NCBI GenBank assembly: GCA_947497265.1
Contig: CANMFP010000003.1
Coordinates: forward strand, 124,001 to 188,000
Length of the DNA stretch: 64,000 nt
DNA from: an uncultured Isoptericola sp.
GTDB lineage: Bacteria; Actinomycetota; Actinomycetes; Actinomycetales; Cellulomonadaceae
Reading direction: 5' to 3'
The position numbers were made by a program, and so were the translations under genes. Numbering within the stretch: position 1 is the first letter of the stretch; every line of letters begins with the position of its first letter. The notes under the pieces are model-generated. The model made no database searches, had not been told where the DNA came from, and worked only from the letters and a program-made list of their open reading frames with translations. This document shows positions 34,501 through 43,410 of the stretch, one piece after another.

Positions 34501-34797
34501 CGTCGACGCGGTCACCCCGCACGTGAGCCCCATCGTCGAGGGGTACCGCAGATGGGCGAACGACACACCGGGGTCGTAGTCGGCGTCGGGCGCCGTCCCC
34601 GCCTCACCCTCCGGCGCCTCGTCCGCGACCTCTACGGCCGCCCCGCCGTCGGACGCCTGCGGGTAGAGGATTCCGACGACGAACCTCTCGAGCGGCTCCT
34701 CGAGGAGGACGGCGTCGTCGGACGATCCGTGGAGGTCCGCGACGACCGCGTCGACCATTCGTTCTCGGGCCTGGTACCAGGGGTCGAGGTCACGCAC
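31558..34797 (-). CDS. drmA: DrmA helicase of DISARM
   Basis: 1079 residues starting at GTG. Walker A is W-F-P-T-G-G-G-K-T near residue 432, motif II is Q-D-E-L-H near 639, and motif VI is Q-S-T-S-R-V-G-R near 877. Four cysteines in C-P-W-C and C-P-D-V-E-C form a zinc site between the helicase lobes. The N-terminal 400 residues are acidic and beta-rich, as in DrmA. It translocates on DNA in the DISARM core complex. The start overlaps the UvrD-like gene by eight bases. Confidence 0.9.
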   Translation of the reverse strand: MRDLDPWYQARERMVDAVVADLHGSSDDAVLLEEPLERFVVGILYPQASDGGAAVEVADEAPEGEAGTAPDADYDPGVSFAHLRYPSTMGLTCGVTASTERLVVEIEADRYEPVATEPDAAGGEEDVASRAHARRHDRWELRTERPDPVTIDLFGPSTNRTAVADGLELRVVVRPPRDGVVSVTLVLVNTKVRPEKGRSDALSWFRPVMHVRTDDGEFADRSPRTRSEHRDPDELSGDLLYRSERHLAVGHGVAVTWDEGRTVTDLWTTFFPSHDLSLAKADRDDVPGLGMSLLGEAPDGDTLRGPLEGLVGRYEEWITGQEQKLADLSDAHRATARRHLDDARTAAARMTRGVQLIGNDPEVERAFRVMNLVMQEQRVRQELVRNGADAAQAPVVGAWRPFQMAFILLNLEGLSDSESADRDLADLLWFPTGGGKTEAYLGLIAFALVLRRLRGAGEDGDGAGVGVIMRYTLRLLTLQQFERAAGLICALEDFRGQDPELRERAPFSLGLWVGQGATPNDTKAAAKAIRKRRMGEDAGDGGDPVQLLHCPWCGSTLSADDYEADKYADRVTVRCPDVECRFHGGDGLPVHLVDSDVYRERPSLVVGTVDKFAMLAWRERAGRLFGSGHDAPPDLIVQDELHLISGPLGTLVGLYETAIDHLATDRRSRARPKLVASTATIRRAAGQVQAVFNRPSAQFPPPGIDADDSFFAVDASADEKGTRRYVGLMAPGTSHATLLVRTYAALLQGAKDLDAPDEVKDAYWTILGYFNSLRVLGAAYIQSIDDVRDRIGVVAGRNRSAKRETRDPRELTSRKKSSEIPEELKALQTPMPDPASPDVVLATNMISVGVDVDRLGLMAVMGQPQTTSEYIQSTSRVGRRHPGLVFTLFNASRSRDLSHYESFTTYHRSLYRQVEATGATPFAPRALDRGLHGLLVILARHVLDGAAGDKSVRVPVESDGLRSVAEVVVDRARAVAGEATAREVREALDALVEQWEEGVDDEAVLQYPRWPMQRDDVKGLMTMAGATSDASDGVALLETFPPQETPWPTLTSLRNVDRESTLKIISTKKTKAVAHDGDE

Positions 34798-36583
34798 GCT
34801 GGTGTTCCTTCCAGTCGAGGTCGAGCAATCCGGCGGTCACCGGGGCGAGCCACAGCCCGTGCGCGCCGACAGTGCCGGGCTGAGGTTTGCCGACCACCGT
34901 CGCCACGGACTCCACGCGAGCACCGGAGAGTCCCGGCCAACCGCGGCGGCCCTTCTCGATCGTGCGGATCCGGGCGACGAGGTCGTGGCCGAAGTCGTCC
35001 GACGTCCGTGCGACGGCCACGCCGTTGTGCAGCACCGTGTACACGGGCAGGGTGAGGGACGAGCGGTCCGGGTCGAGCTCGAGCTCGAGCCGGTCCCCCG
35101 GACGAACGACGGTCGAGAGGCGGTCCTGCGCCTCCATCGGGGCGACGCCACCGGGCTCGAGCGTGTCGATGTCGTCGACGCGGATCTCGAAGCCGAAGGT
35201 CTGCCACTGCTGACGCCCCCTCCGGTACCACCGGCGTGTTCTGGGGTGTCTGCTCAACCGGCGGTCGTCGGGACCGGTGGCCCGGGCGATCAGATCACGG
35301 GCGCGGGTGACCGCGACGAACCGGGTCCTTCCGGCTTCATCGGGTTCTGTGTCGTCGGCCCGCCAGGGCTTGGCGGGGAAGTCCACGAGGACGACGTTGT
35401 CGAACTCCAGCCCCTTGGCCCGATGCACGGTCGAGACCACGATGTCCGCCATCGGGTCGTCAACCAGATCGCGCACCAGTGAGCCACGGCCGGTCAGACG
35501 TCTGGCCAGTAGCTTGACGTCCACCTCCGTCCCGCGACCGCCCACGACACCCCTCACCGCACGCCAGAGCACCATGGGGTCGGCGTCCGGGAGGACATCG
35601 GCGACCCGGGACAGGAACTCGTCACGATTGACCGATGCGGTCGGGGCGACACCCAGCACACGCGCGACCCACCCGGCCAGCACCCGTTGCTGCGCGCCAC
35701 GCCTCAGCTCGACACGGTGCCCGCGATCCGCGACCTCCCGGGCGATCAGCATCGCCTGACCGTTGTTCGCCGTGAGGAAAGCCGTCGTTCCCGGCCATCG
35801 GTCGGCCATCTCGACGGCCTCGCCGATGTCACCGACCGGGGTGATCCCGGCCTCGAAGTCGGCGACCTCCTCGGCGCCGCCCTCCTCGAGCACGCGTGAC
35901 CGGAGCGCCGCGGCCGCCCGGGCGTCACGGCTCGTGGCCCGGTACTGACCGGTGAGCACCCGCGCCTCGACACCCCGCATCTCCCGGACGCTGTGCAGGA
36001 CGTCCGCCGACGTCGTCCTCGAGCGAGGGCGCCGGCCGCTCGGGTCGGCGCGGAACTGGAAGTCGTAGATGCCCTGGGCGGGGTCGCCCAGAAGGCTGAA
36101 GCCGGCATCACCGGGGAGGTGTTCGAGCATCGCGAGGAGGAAGTCGGCACGGACCCCGACGACGTCCTGCATCTCGTCGACGACCAGGTGCTCGACGTCC
36201 TCCAGGACCTCGTCGGCCTCGCCGTCCCGCAGGAGCCGCGTCGCCAGGGAGACACGGGCGTCGAAGTCCAGGCCCTCTCCGCCGTCGTCGGCGTGGTCAC
36301 GGACGATGCGGGTCGCCAGCGAGTCGAGTGTTCTGATCGTGACGGGTTCCGCACCGCGCCGGCGACGCCGGGCGTCGGCGGCGTGGACCGCCGCGTTCGA
36401 GAAGCTCACGACGAGGATCCCGTCGTCGGGGTCGACGCCCTCCTCCTCGATCAGCCGGTCGACCAGGGCCGAGACGACCTCCGTCTTGCCCGAGCCCGGA
36501 CCCGCGACCACGATCTGTCGCGCATCCGCCTCGACCTCCACGGCGGCCCGCTGGCTGTCGTCCAGCGCGATCACTTCCGTCAT
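34790..36583 (-). CDS. UvrD/Rep-like SF1 helicase
   Basis: 597 residues. Walker A G-P-G-S-G-K-T lies near residue 28, motif II is V-D-E-M-Q-D, motif III G-D-P-A-Q-G-I-Y-D-F, motif V S-T-V-H-R-A-K-G-L-E-F-D and motif VI V-A-V-T-R-A-R-D-L. This is a small UvrD-type helicase with an extra C-terminal domain of about 150 residues (W-Y-R-R-G-R-Q onward) without recognised motifs. It is translationally coupled to both neighbours, so it belongs to the DISARM-like operon, although UvrD helicases are not a core DISARM part. Confidence 0.88.
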   Translation of the reverse strand: MTEVIALDDSQRAAVEVEADARQIVVAGPGSGKTEVVSALVDRLIEEEGVDPDDGILVVSFSNAAVHAADARRRRRGAEPVTIRTLDSLATRIVRDHADDGGEGLDFDARVSLATRLLRDGEADEVLEDVEHLVVDEMQDVVGVRADFLLAMLEHLPGDAGFSLLGDPAQGIYDFQFRADPSGRRPRSRTTSADVLHSVREMRGVEARVLTGQYRATSRDARAAAALRSRVLEEGGAEEVADFEAGITPVGDIGEAVEMADRWPGTTAFLTANNGQAMLIAREVADRGHRVELRRGAQQRVLAGWVARVLGVAPTASVNRDEFLSRVADVLPDADPMVLWRAVRGVVGGRGTEVDVKLLARRLTGRGSLVRDLVDDPMADIVVSTVHRAKGLEFDNVVLVDFPAKPWRADDTEPDEAGRTRFVAVTRARDLIARATGPDDRRLSRHPRTRRWYRRGRQQWQTFGFEIRVDDIDTLEPGGVAPMEAQDRLSTVVRPGDRLELELDPDRSSLTLPVYTVLHNGVAVARTSDDFGHDLVARIRTIEKGRRGWPGLSGARVESVATVVGKPQPGTVGAHGLWLAPVTAGLLDLDWKEHQRA

Positions 36584-39500
36584 CGTGACCACAGGTACTC
36601 GAACTCGTTGAAGGCGAGCATGTCGCCGTACTTCTGAAAGTTGTCGCGGACGTTGACGATGAGGACCTCTTCCGAACCTCCGTTCTTCGGTCCGCGGAGA
36701 CCACGTCCGATCATTTGCTGGTAGACGTTCGGCGCGAAGGTCGGCCGCGCGACAAAGACCGCTTGGACCTTCGGGGCGTCGAATCCCTGCGTCAGCACGT
36801 TGTAGTTCGTGAGGACCCTGATCCGCCCCGCTTTGAACTCCTCGACGTAGTGCCTACGGGCCGCGGGCTCCGTGTCCGAGGAGATCGACACCGCCGGGAC
36901 ACCGCGATGCGACAGCAGTGCCGCCATGACCCGTGAGTTCTCGACCGAGGGCGCGAAGGCGATGACGGTCCAGTCCTCCGGCAGCTGAGCGATGGACTCG
37001 ACGACACGGAGTGTACGCGTCAGGTCGCCTCCGAGTCGTTCCGTGACCGCGGAGGGAAGCCTGCGGAGCTTCTCGATCTCGTCGACGTCTGTCTCGGTCA
37101 GCTCCACGTCGGTCCCGTCGATGACGTGCTGACGGACGGAGGCGAGAACCCCCTGCTCCTGCAGTTCCGGGTACGGATCGTCTGCACGGTTGAAAGAGCC
37201 TCGGTCCAGACGGTTTCCGTCGTACCGCTTGACCAGCCGCTCGGTCTCGTCGTGAGAAGTACCGCGGAACGGTGTCGCCGTCAGCCCGATGAGTGGACGA
37301 CGATCGCTCTCCGAACGACCTCTCGTCCCGCGGCCGAGCCAATCCAGGACCTGCGTGTACGAGGACGCGATGGATGTGTGGGCCTCGTCCACCACCACCA
37401 CCGACGGCTGGCGAAGCCACTCGTAGCTCGAACCGGCCCGGTCTTTGACGGACCGGAGCTTGTCGATGCTGGCGACGACGAGCTGGAACGCCCCGGGCTC
37501 CTCCGGCACGTCGTTACTGGCCCACAGCCTGCCGAGCCGCATCGGCACCTGCGGGCCGATCGCACGCCAGACATAGGTCCAGCTCTCGGCCGCCTGCTCG
37601 CACAGCTCATCGGTCTGCGCGATCCATACCAACGGCTTGGAGAAGTCGATGTCCCCGTCCCGCACGCCGTTGACCAGAGCTTCGACAGCGACACGGGTCT
37701 TGCCGGCGCCCGTCGGCAGGGACACCATGCCGCGGTCGGGACCGACGGCTCGCAGGAGGCTCTTGATCCGGTCGGTGACGTTCTCCTGATACTTGTGCAG
37801 GTCACCGAGAACCGCGGGACCGTCGATGACCTCGACGGCCGGACGTTGCGACGCGGGAAACCCTGCCCAGTCCGCAGGGAACCCGAGCGAGGCGACCCAA
37901 TGTCGGGTAATCCGGCGACCCGCCCACTCCTTCGGCGGCTCGAGGCCTGCCTCCTCCAGGGCGACCCTCAACGACTTCAGGATCCCGACACCATGAACGG
38001 CGCGTGCCAGCGCGGCGATCTCCTCGGCCCGGACCCTGTCCGGTCGACTCTCCAGGGCGTCCAGGGCCTGCTTGGGCACGATGCGCCGCAGGGCTTCTTC
38101 ACCGACCGCCTCGAGCAGTCTTAGGTCGTCGCACGTCGCTCTTCTGATCTTCTGGCGACGCTGGTTGACTTCTGACCGGGCCATCTCGTCGAGGATCTTG
38201 GCGACCGCTCGCCGATCGATATCGAGACCGAGCGCCTCCGACGCCTGGGCGAGTCGCTCGGCGGCGTCGGTGGCGGTCACGTGGACGACCTGGTCCTCAC
38301 GCAGCGCAGGGATCGGCTTCGCCTTCTGCCCCTGAGGCGTGGCGATCATCCTGACGATTCGTGTGCAGGGCTGCAGCTGCACGTCACGGTCCTCGTGAAT
38401 GAGCCGCAGCTTCAGGGGAGGAAAGGCGTCAGTGAGGTAGAACGGCTCACCGGAACGCTCGACGACGATCTCTTCCTGCAGCAGGTCCTTTCCCGGCTGG
38501 AGACCCCAGAACTCGATCAGTCTGTCGACGTCCTCGGAGTCCGAGACCAGCATCGCGGGCGCCATCGCCTCGATCATCGAGGAGTAGACAGCGGGGTCAT
38601 CGGTGACCCCGACGTGCGCGCGCTCGACGCTCTGCCGTCCACGTCCGACCCGGACCACCAGACGATCGGGGTCGATGTTGCCGGCGAGCCAGGTGTAGAA
38701 CTCGAACCGCCGCGCGTCGTCGCCGTCCGAGGTGGTCCATGAGTCCGCGACCCCCTTCATCATCCTCCAGTCCCCCGGGGTGAAGGCCTCGAAGTCCGTC
38801 CGAAGGCCGATCGAATCCGCGAGCTGGTCCCCCACTTCGAAGACCGGCAGAACCCGCGGATCGAAGGCGTCGTTCGCCACCAGGACCTGGTGCGGTGGCA
38901 GCAGACCGAAGGCCGTCGGCAGCAGGCCGAACTTCCGGACGAAGTAGATTTCCGGGGCACCCACGCGCAAAGTGCCGTAGCTGCTGTTGGAGGTGTGCCT
39001 GACGGTCCAGGCGTCAGGTTTTCCTCGCGCCAGGATGTGTTGAGTCGCCGCAGCTCGGGCCTCGTCGCTCATCTCCAGCAAGGATTGGAGCGGCCAGGGG
39101 GGCGCAGCACCGTCCACGACCAGCTTCGCGCGGTCGGGCCGAGGCCCTGACTGGCCTTCGATGAACTTGTCCCTGACTTCCTCGTCGTACACGTGGAGCC
39201 AAATCTCGTGGGGCGTGTCATGCCGCCAGACGGGGGCGTCGACAGCTCCGATCTCGCGGAGAATCTCCGCGTCATCGCGGTGGAAGCGGGGATCGATGAG
39301 CCGGTTGCGGTCGCGACTCCCGTCTGCCGGCACGATCGCGCCCCCGAGAAACGCGCTGGCCGGGGCGACCCAGGTGTCGGCGGCGGTCCGCACCCGGGTC
39401 TGCAGCTCGAGTCGGTGGCCCAGGTCCTCACGAAGAATCTGGAGGGCCGTATCCAGAGGGATGTCCCGCATGACCTCCCAGATCCGACCCCAGACGGCGT

Positions 39501-41307
39501 CGGGCCGTCGGACGAAGTCGCGATGCTTGGCACGGGTCAGGAGCGCCCGCAGCTCACCGCTGCGATCCATGACGACCACGCCCAGCTTGGCGAGCGCTTC
39601 CCGGACACCGGGCATAGCGGCCAGTTCCGGGTCGACGAACTCCACGTCGTCGCGGACGTCGCCCGCGACCCGGACGAAGACTTTGCCGCGGGTGGGCGCC
39701 CGGAAGGTCCCGTCCTCGAGCCGGACGATCGGTGCATTGGCCAGGCCCCGCTGTGCACGGACCCGAAGCCGCTCGTCATGGCGCCCGACATCGTCGACGA
39801 TCACAGCGGCGACCCGGATGGCCTCGGCCGACTCCTCGACGGTCCCGTTCTGAACGAGCGCGCCGAGCCACTCGTCGATCCCGGCGTTCCCCTCGTTGTC
39901 CGCGCCGTCACATCGAAGGAGGCGCCGAACCTTCATCCGGCGCTCGGGGTTCGTGTTGGCCTCCGGATGCACCCACGATCCCTTCGGCGCCCCCGGGACG
40001 TCCGACCACGCCTCCGTCCACCGTGCGGGGAGACTACCGGCCCACTTCAGCTCGCTCGGCACATGCAGCAAACCGTGGCAGTCCGGCAGGGACGGGACCT
40101 GTCGAAGCCGGTCGAAGACGGGCTGGTTGATGACGTCGTCTGCCCAGCCTCTCGCCTCGTTGCCTCGCGCCGGCATGGCGTCGAGAGCCCTGACACCATG
40201 CTCGGCCCCGGACAGGGCCGACATAACCTTTCCGACCAGGACAGGAAGTACACCGGTGAGGATCTCTTTGTTGAAGGTTCCCGCCAGGAGCCGGGTGCGA
40301 TCGTCGCTGAGCTTCCATGGCGCGTTCACCACTCCAGAGAGCGTCGCTCGCTCCCGGGTCGGGAAGTAGGCCCAGAACGAGCCGTCGCTCGTCCCCGGGG
40401 GAACCCTGAGCGCGTACTGCACGGAAACCTCCTCCCGGGCCGCCACGTGGCCGCCGTCCCGGAGCGCCTCCTTCCCGGGGCGATACCGGGTGCCGGCCAC
40501 CGCCCAGGTCGTCGTCTCCCCGCCTGCACTCAGCATCACGGTTCGTGGCTCCGAGCCGGCTTTCGCGAGCACCTCGCGAACAGCGGGCCTGCCGCGCTTT
40601 CCCACGGGGTCCTTCTCTTCCGCGAGGTTGCGGAGCCTCGCACGCCGGATGTGTGGCGAGAAGAGCACGAACTCAGCCGGGAAGTCGTAAAGCCGTCGCG
40701 ATAGCCCTGTGTACGAGGTGTTCAAGGTCAGAACGACGACGGTGCTGGCCCACGCCATGATCTCGGCCAGGTGCGGATCGGACGCCGCCTCCCCGACAGG
40801 GTCGAGAAGTCGGGCGAGGCGCATCGTCGGATACGACGGCGAGGCGTAGCCCTCGGCGCGAAGCATCTTCTCGGACCAGTTCTGGTCGAACCCGAACGAG
40901 ACCGAACGGCTCAGCACCTTGGGCGTGTCCGTGACGGCGAGGACCGACTTGAACCCGATGCCGAACTTCCCGACCGCCTCGTCGTCCTTGGTCGAGATGT
41001 CCGAGGCCATGACCGACAACAGGCCCTTCTCGTCGAACGGCACACCGTCGTTGGCGACGTAAAGCGCCTGCCGCGTGAGCAGGACCTCGACCCGCTCACC
41101 TCCGGACCGGGCGGCGTCAACGGCGTTCTGAAGGAGCTCCTCGAGCTGACGGTCGTTGTACCCGCCGGACGCGATGCGCAGCTCGTTGTTCGCGTCCTGC
41201 TCGACACGACTCGGGTCCTTCTCGTAGACCTCGAGACACCGCTCGGTCTGCTCGGCCACCACGTCGGCGAGACGCGAGGCGCCCCGCTCCCAACCCTGCA
41301 ACTGCAC
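36580..41307 (-). CDS. sacsin/Hsp90-like GHKL ATPase fused to SF2 helicase
   Basis: 1575 residues from a GTG. The N-terminus is a GHKL/Hsp90-type ATPase as in sacsin: E-L-L-Q-N-A-V-D-A-A with Asn61, V-A-N-D-G-V-P-F-D, and G-K-F-G-I-G-F-K-S. The last 400 residues are an SF2 DEAD/DEAH helicase: L-P-T-G-A-G-K-T near 1197, V-V-D-E-A-H near 1306, A-T-P-F-R-G and Q-M-I-G-R-G-L-R-G. The 700 to 800 residues in between are helical and unassigned. It heads the coupled operon with UvrD, DrmA and DrmB. The role may be ATP-driven remodelling of DNA or a sensor; this is inferred. Confidence 0.85.
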   Translation of the reverse strand: MQLQGWERGASRLADVVAEQTERCLEVYEKDPSRVEQDANNELRIASGGYNDRQLEELLQNAVDAARSGGERVEVLLTRQALYVANDGVPFDEKGLLSVMASDISTKDDEAVGKFGIGFKSVLAVTDTPKVLSRSVSFGFDQNWSEKMLRAEGYASPSYPTMRLARLLDPVGEAASDPHLAEIMAWASTVVVLTLNTSYTGLSRRLYDFPAEFVLFSPHIRRARLRNLAEEKDPVGKRGRPAVREVLAKAGSEPRTVMLSAGGETTTWAVAGTRYRPGKEALRDGGHVAAREEVSVQYALRVPPGTSDGSFWAYFPTRERATLSGVVNAPWKLSDDRTRLLAGTFNKEILTGVLPVLVGKVMSALSGAEHGVRALDAMPARGNEARGWADDVINQPVFDRLRQVPSLPDCHGLLHVPSELKWAGSLPARWTEAWSDVPGAPKGSWVHPEANTNPERRMKVRRLLRCDGADNEGNAGIDEWLGALVQNGTVEESAEAIRVAAVIVDDVGRHDERLRVRAQRGLANAPIVRLEDGTFRAPTRGKVFVRVAGDVRDDVEFVDPELAAMPGVREALAKLGVVVMDRSGELRALLTRAKHRDFVRRPDAVWGRIWEVMRDIPLDTALQILREDLGHRLELQTRVRTAADTWVAPASAFLGGAIVPADGSRDRNRLIDPRFHRDDAEILREIGAVDAPVWRHDTPHEIWLHVYDEEVRDKFIEGQSGPRPDRAKLVVDGAAPPWPLQSLLEMSDEARAAATQHILARGKPDAWTVRHTSNSSYGTLRVGAPEIYFVRKFGLLPTAFGLLPPHQVLVANDAFDPRVLPVFEVGDQLADSIGLRTDFEAFTPGDWRMMKGVADSWTTSDGDDARRFEFYTWLAGNIDPDRLVVRVGRGRQSVERAHVGVTDDPAVYSSMIEAMAPAMLVSDSEDVDRLIEFWGLQPGKDLLQEEIVVERSGEPFYLTDAFPPLKLRLIHEDRDVQLQPCTRIVRMIATPQGQKAKPIPALREDQVVHVTATDAAERLAQASEALGLDIDRRAVAKILDEMARSEVNQRRQKIRRATCDDLRLLEAVGEEALRRIVPKQALDALESRPDRVRAEEIAALARAVHGVGILKSLRVALEEAGLEPPKEWAGRRITRHWVASLGFPADWAGFPASQRPAVEVIDGPAVLGDLHKYQENVTDRIKSLLRAVGPDRGMVSLPTGAGKTRVAVEALVNGVRDGDIDFSKPLVWIAQTDELCEQAAESWTYVWRAIGPQVPMRLGRLWASNDVPEEPGAFQLVVASIDKLRSVKDRAGSSYEWLRQPSVVVVDEAHTSIASSYTQVLDWLGRGTRGRSESDRRPLIGLTATPFRGTSHDETERLVKRYDGNRLDRGSFNRADDPYPELQEQGVLASVRQHVIDGTDVELTETDVDEIEKLRRLPSAVTERLGGDLTRTLRVVESIAQLPEDWTVIAFAPSVENSRVMAALLSHRGVPAVSISSDTEPAARRHYVEEFKAGRIRVLTNYNVLTQGFDAPKVQAVFVARPTFAPNVYQQMIGRGLRGPKNGGSEEVLIVNVRDNFQKYGDMLAFNEFEYLWSR

Positions 41308-41487
41308 GTCTGCACCAATCCATCGGCAACTCTCACCGGCCCGAAGGTCTCGACCGCTTCACCGTCGCAATCTATGTGATGCCTGTGACACCGCGAAGCC
41401 ACATCGAGGCCGTATCCCATCGGGCGAGCGGCACACGGAGAGATTTCACCCGCTTCCGAACGCTTGTTCGAAGCGCGGCTCGTTCGC

Positions 41488-42627
41488 TCAGTTCAATGCG
41501 GCGGCGACATGTCGTCCCAGGGCCTCGCCCAGGGCGACGGGAACGGCATTGCCGATCTGCCTCGCAATATCGGCCCTGCCACCGACCCAACGATATCCGT
41601 CGTCGAACCCTTGGAGCCGCGCCGCTTCCCAGTGCGTGATGGCCCGATGCTGCGTCGGGTGGAGGAACCTACCCTTCTCGGGCCTGAAGAACTCCGTGCG
41701 TATCGTCACCGACGGACGCTCCCAGACCAGTCTTCCCATCACATCACTGGCGCTGCGCGGATTCTCCCGCCAGCACCTCATGGAGAGCTCCGGTGGTAGG
41801 TGAACTCGACTGCCTCCGTAGGGCACCGCCCGGAATCGCTCGAGGTCGATGTCGGCCCACATGCGTGTGAAGTGGAGTTCGGGCCCGTTGAACGGCCCAG
41901 GCAACCACCGTCCCCTGAAGTTCGTCCTCCCGGGACGGGGTTCGAAGTCGCCGACGAACGGCCTGACCCCGGCGAACGCATCGCGAACCGTGGCTGGTCG
42001 TGCGGTGGCCGCCGGAAGGGGACCCGGATGCTCCTCGTCACGACGGAAACCGATGACCACGGCTCGCTTCCGGCGCTGGGCCGCGCCGTGGTTCGAAGCG
42101 TCGACGACGTCGGCCCGCAGTTCGTACTCCGTCAGAGGTTCCTCGCGGAAGGAACTCAGAAAATCCCGGAACTCCTGGGAGCGCAGGAACGACGGGACGT
42201 TCTCCATCACGAAGGCACGAGGGCGGGCTCGCCTGAGCGTCTCGACGAAGTGGCGCCAGAGAGCATTTCGCTCGTCACTCGGGTCCCTCTTTCCAATGAG
42301 AGAGAATCCTTGGCACGGCGGCCCCCCGACCACAACGTCAACTCGCGGGACGTCGTCGTCGCGCAGCCATTCCTGGATGTCTCCCACATGCACGACGTCG
42401 CCAAAGTTGGCCGAATACGTCGCCGCGGCCGCGACGTCCTTCTCCACCGCAAGCACGGCGTGGAATCTGTCGGAACCACGGTGCAACCCGGCCGTCAGAC
42501 CACCGGCCCCCGCGAAGAGGTCGATCACCGTCAGAACGCCTGCGGGCCGCGTATCCACTTCGTCGACGACACCCGCTGTCTCCGCTGAACTCTTGTCCAC
42601 GCCCCGAAGGCGACCATCCCGCTGCAC
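41488..42627 (-). CDS. DNA (cytosine-5) methyltransferase 2
   Basis: 379 residues from a GTG at 42627 preceded by GGAGAGG; a GTG at 42600 is the alternative. Motif I D-L-F-A-G-A-G-G-L, motif IV G-G-P-P-C-Q-G-F-S with Cys105, motif VI M-E-N-V, motif VIII Q-R-R-K-R-A and motifs IX/X A-R-Q-I-G-N-A-V-P are present. The C-terminal half closely parallels methyltransferase 1 (DVMGRL...PSVTIRTEFF.PEKGR.LHPT), so the two are paralogues, but this one has a shorter target-recognition part. The upstream reading frame stays open for about 130 codons; see the adjoining frameshifted domain. Confidence 0.88.
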   Translation of the reverse strand: MQRDGRLRGVDKSSAETAGVVDEVDTRPAGVLTVIDLFAGAGGLTAGLHRGSDRFHAVLAVEKDVAAAATYSANFGDVVHVGDIQEWLRDDDVPRVDVVVGGPPCQGFSLIGKRDPSDERNALWRHFVETLRRARPRAFVMENVPSFLRSQEFRDFLSSFREEPLTEYELRADVVDASNHGAAQRRKRAVVIGFRRDEEHPGPLPAATARPATVRDAFAGVRPFVGDFEPRPGRTNFRGRWLPGPFNGPELHFTRMWADIDLERFRAVPYGGSRVHLPPELSMRCWRENPRSASDVMGRLVWERPSVTIRTEFFRPEKGRFLHPTQHRAITHWEAARLQGFDDGYRWVGGRADIARQIGNAVPVALGEALGRHVAAALN

Positions 42628-43216
42628 TCGAACCCTCTCCGAAAACTCCCTGTTCCGACCTGCTTCACGTGGGCTCGGGCCGCCCGACGGCGACCCACGC
42701 CGGATGCCGGCATCGGCCAACATCGACCATCTCCCGGACCGCCTCGAGGCGCGCGCGTGGTCGCGCTCAGGCGTCTGCCCAGCGCCGCGCGCGCCGGGTT
42801 CACCCTGCCGGAGCCACAGGTCGCGCGGCTGCAGGTCGACAGACTGCTCGAATCGAGCAAGCACCGGACCGCCGTCGCGCATCGCAAGCGTGATCGCACA
42901 CTCGGCACCGCGGCGTTCTTCCACCCGTGACATCGCGACCGCGGAAATCGGCACATGAACACTGTCCAACCGCAGCCACCCCGATCGGGCCGTCGTGCAC
43001 GACGACGGCGCCGTACCGGACGTCACCGTCGGTGAGGGTGACCTCGATCCGTGCGTGCGCCACAGGCGCCGGCACGGTCGCCACCAGGTCGTTGATCTGC
43101 GGGATCCGGGCGTTGGAGGCGGCCCAGGACCACTGGTCGCTGACCGCGGCCCGCAGCTGGATCGAGACAGCCTCGGCGTCGGACTCGGTGGGCTCTACGT
43201 TCAGCACGTCGGTCAC
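42628..43216 (-). pseudogene. frameshifted protein upstream of methyltransferase 2
   Basis: A gene begins at a GTG (43216) with a good binding site (GAGGAA, eight bases before). It reads sensibly to V-V-V-H-D-G-P-I-G, then runs into a cysteine/arginine-rich nonsense tail. If one G is removed from the GGGG run at 42979 to 42982, the text continues as W-L-R-L-D-S-V-H-V-P-I-S-A-V-A-M-S-R and stays open into the methyltransferase. So the intact form was either a separate small beta-rich protein or an N-terminal domain of methyltransferase 2. No family is recognised. A sequencing error in the G run is possible. Confidence 0.55.
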
Positions 43217-43410
43217 TCTGGTGTTCCTCGCCGGTCGCGTGTTCAGTAGTCCGGCGCATCACCGGCGATTGGGGCGATGGTAGCCCGAGCCATTCACCTG
43301 TCGGTCCGTTCTTGGCCGAGTCCGGCCAGGCGTCGCGGGTGAAATCTCCGTCGTCTGCGAGCGCAGCCCGCCCGGGCGACAACCACCACCGGGTCCGAGC
43401 GCTCCAGGCC

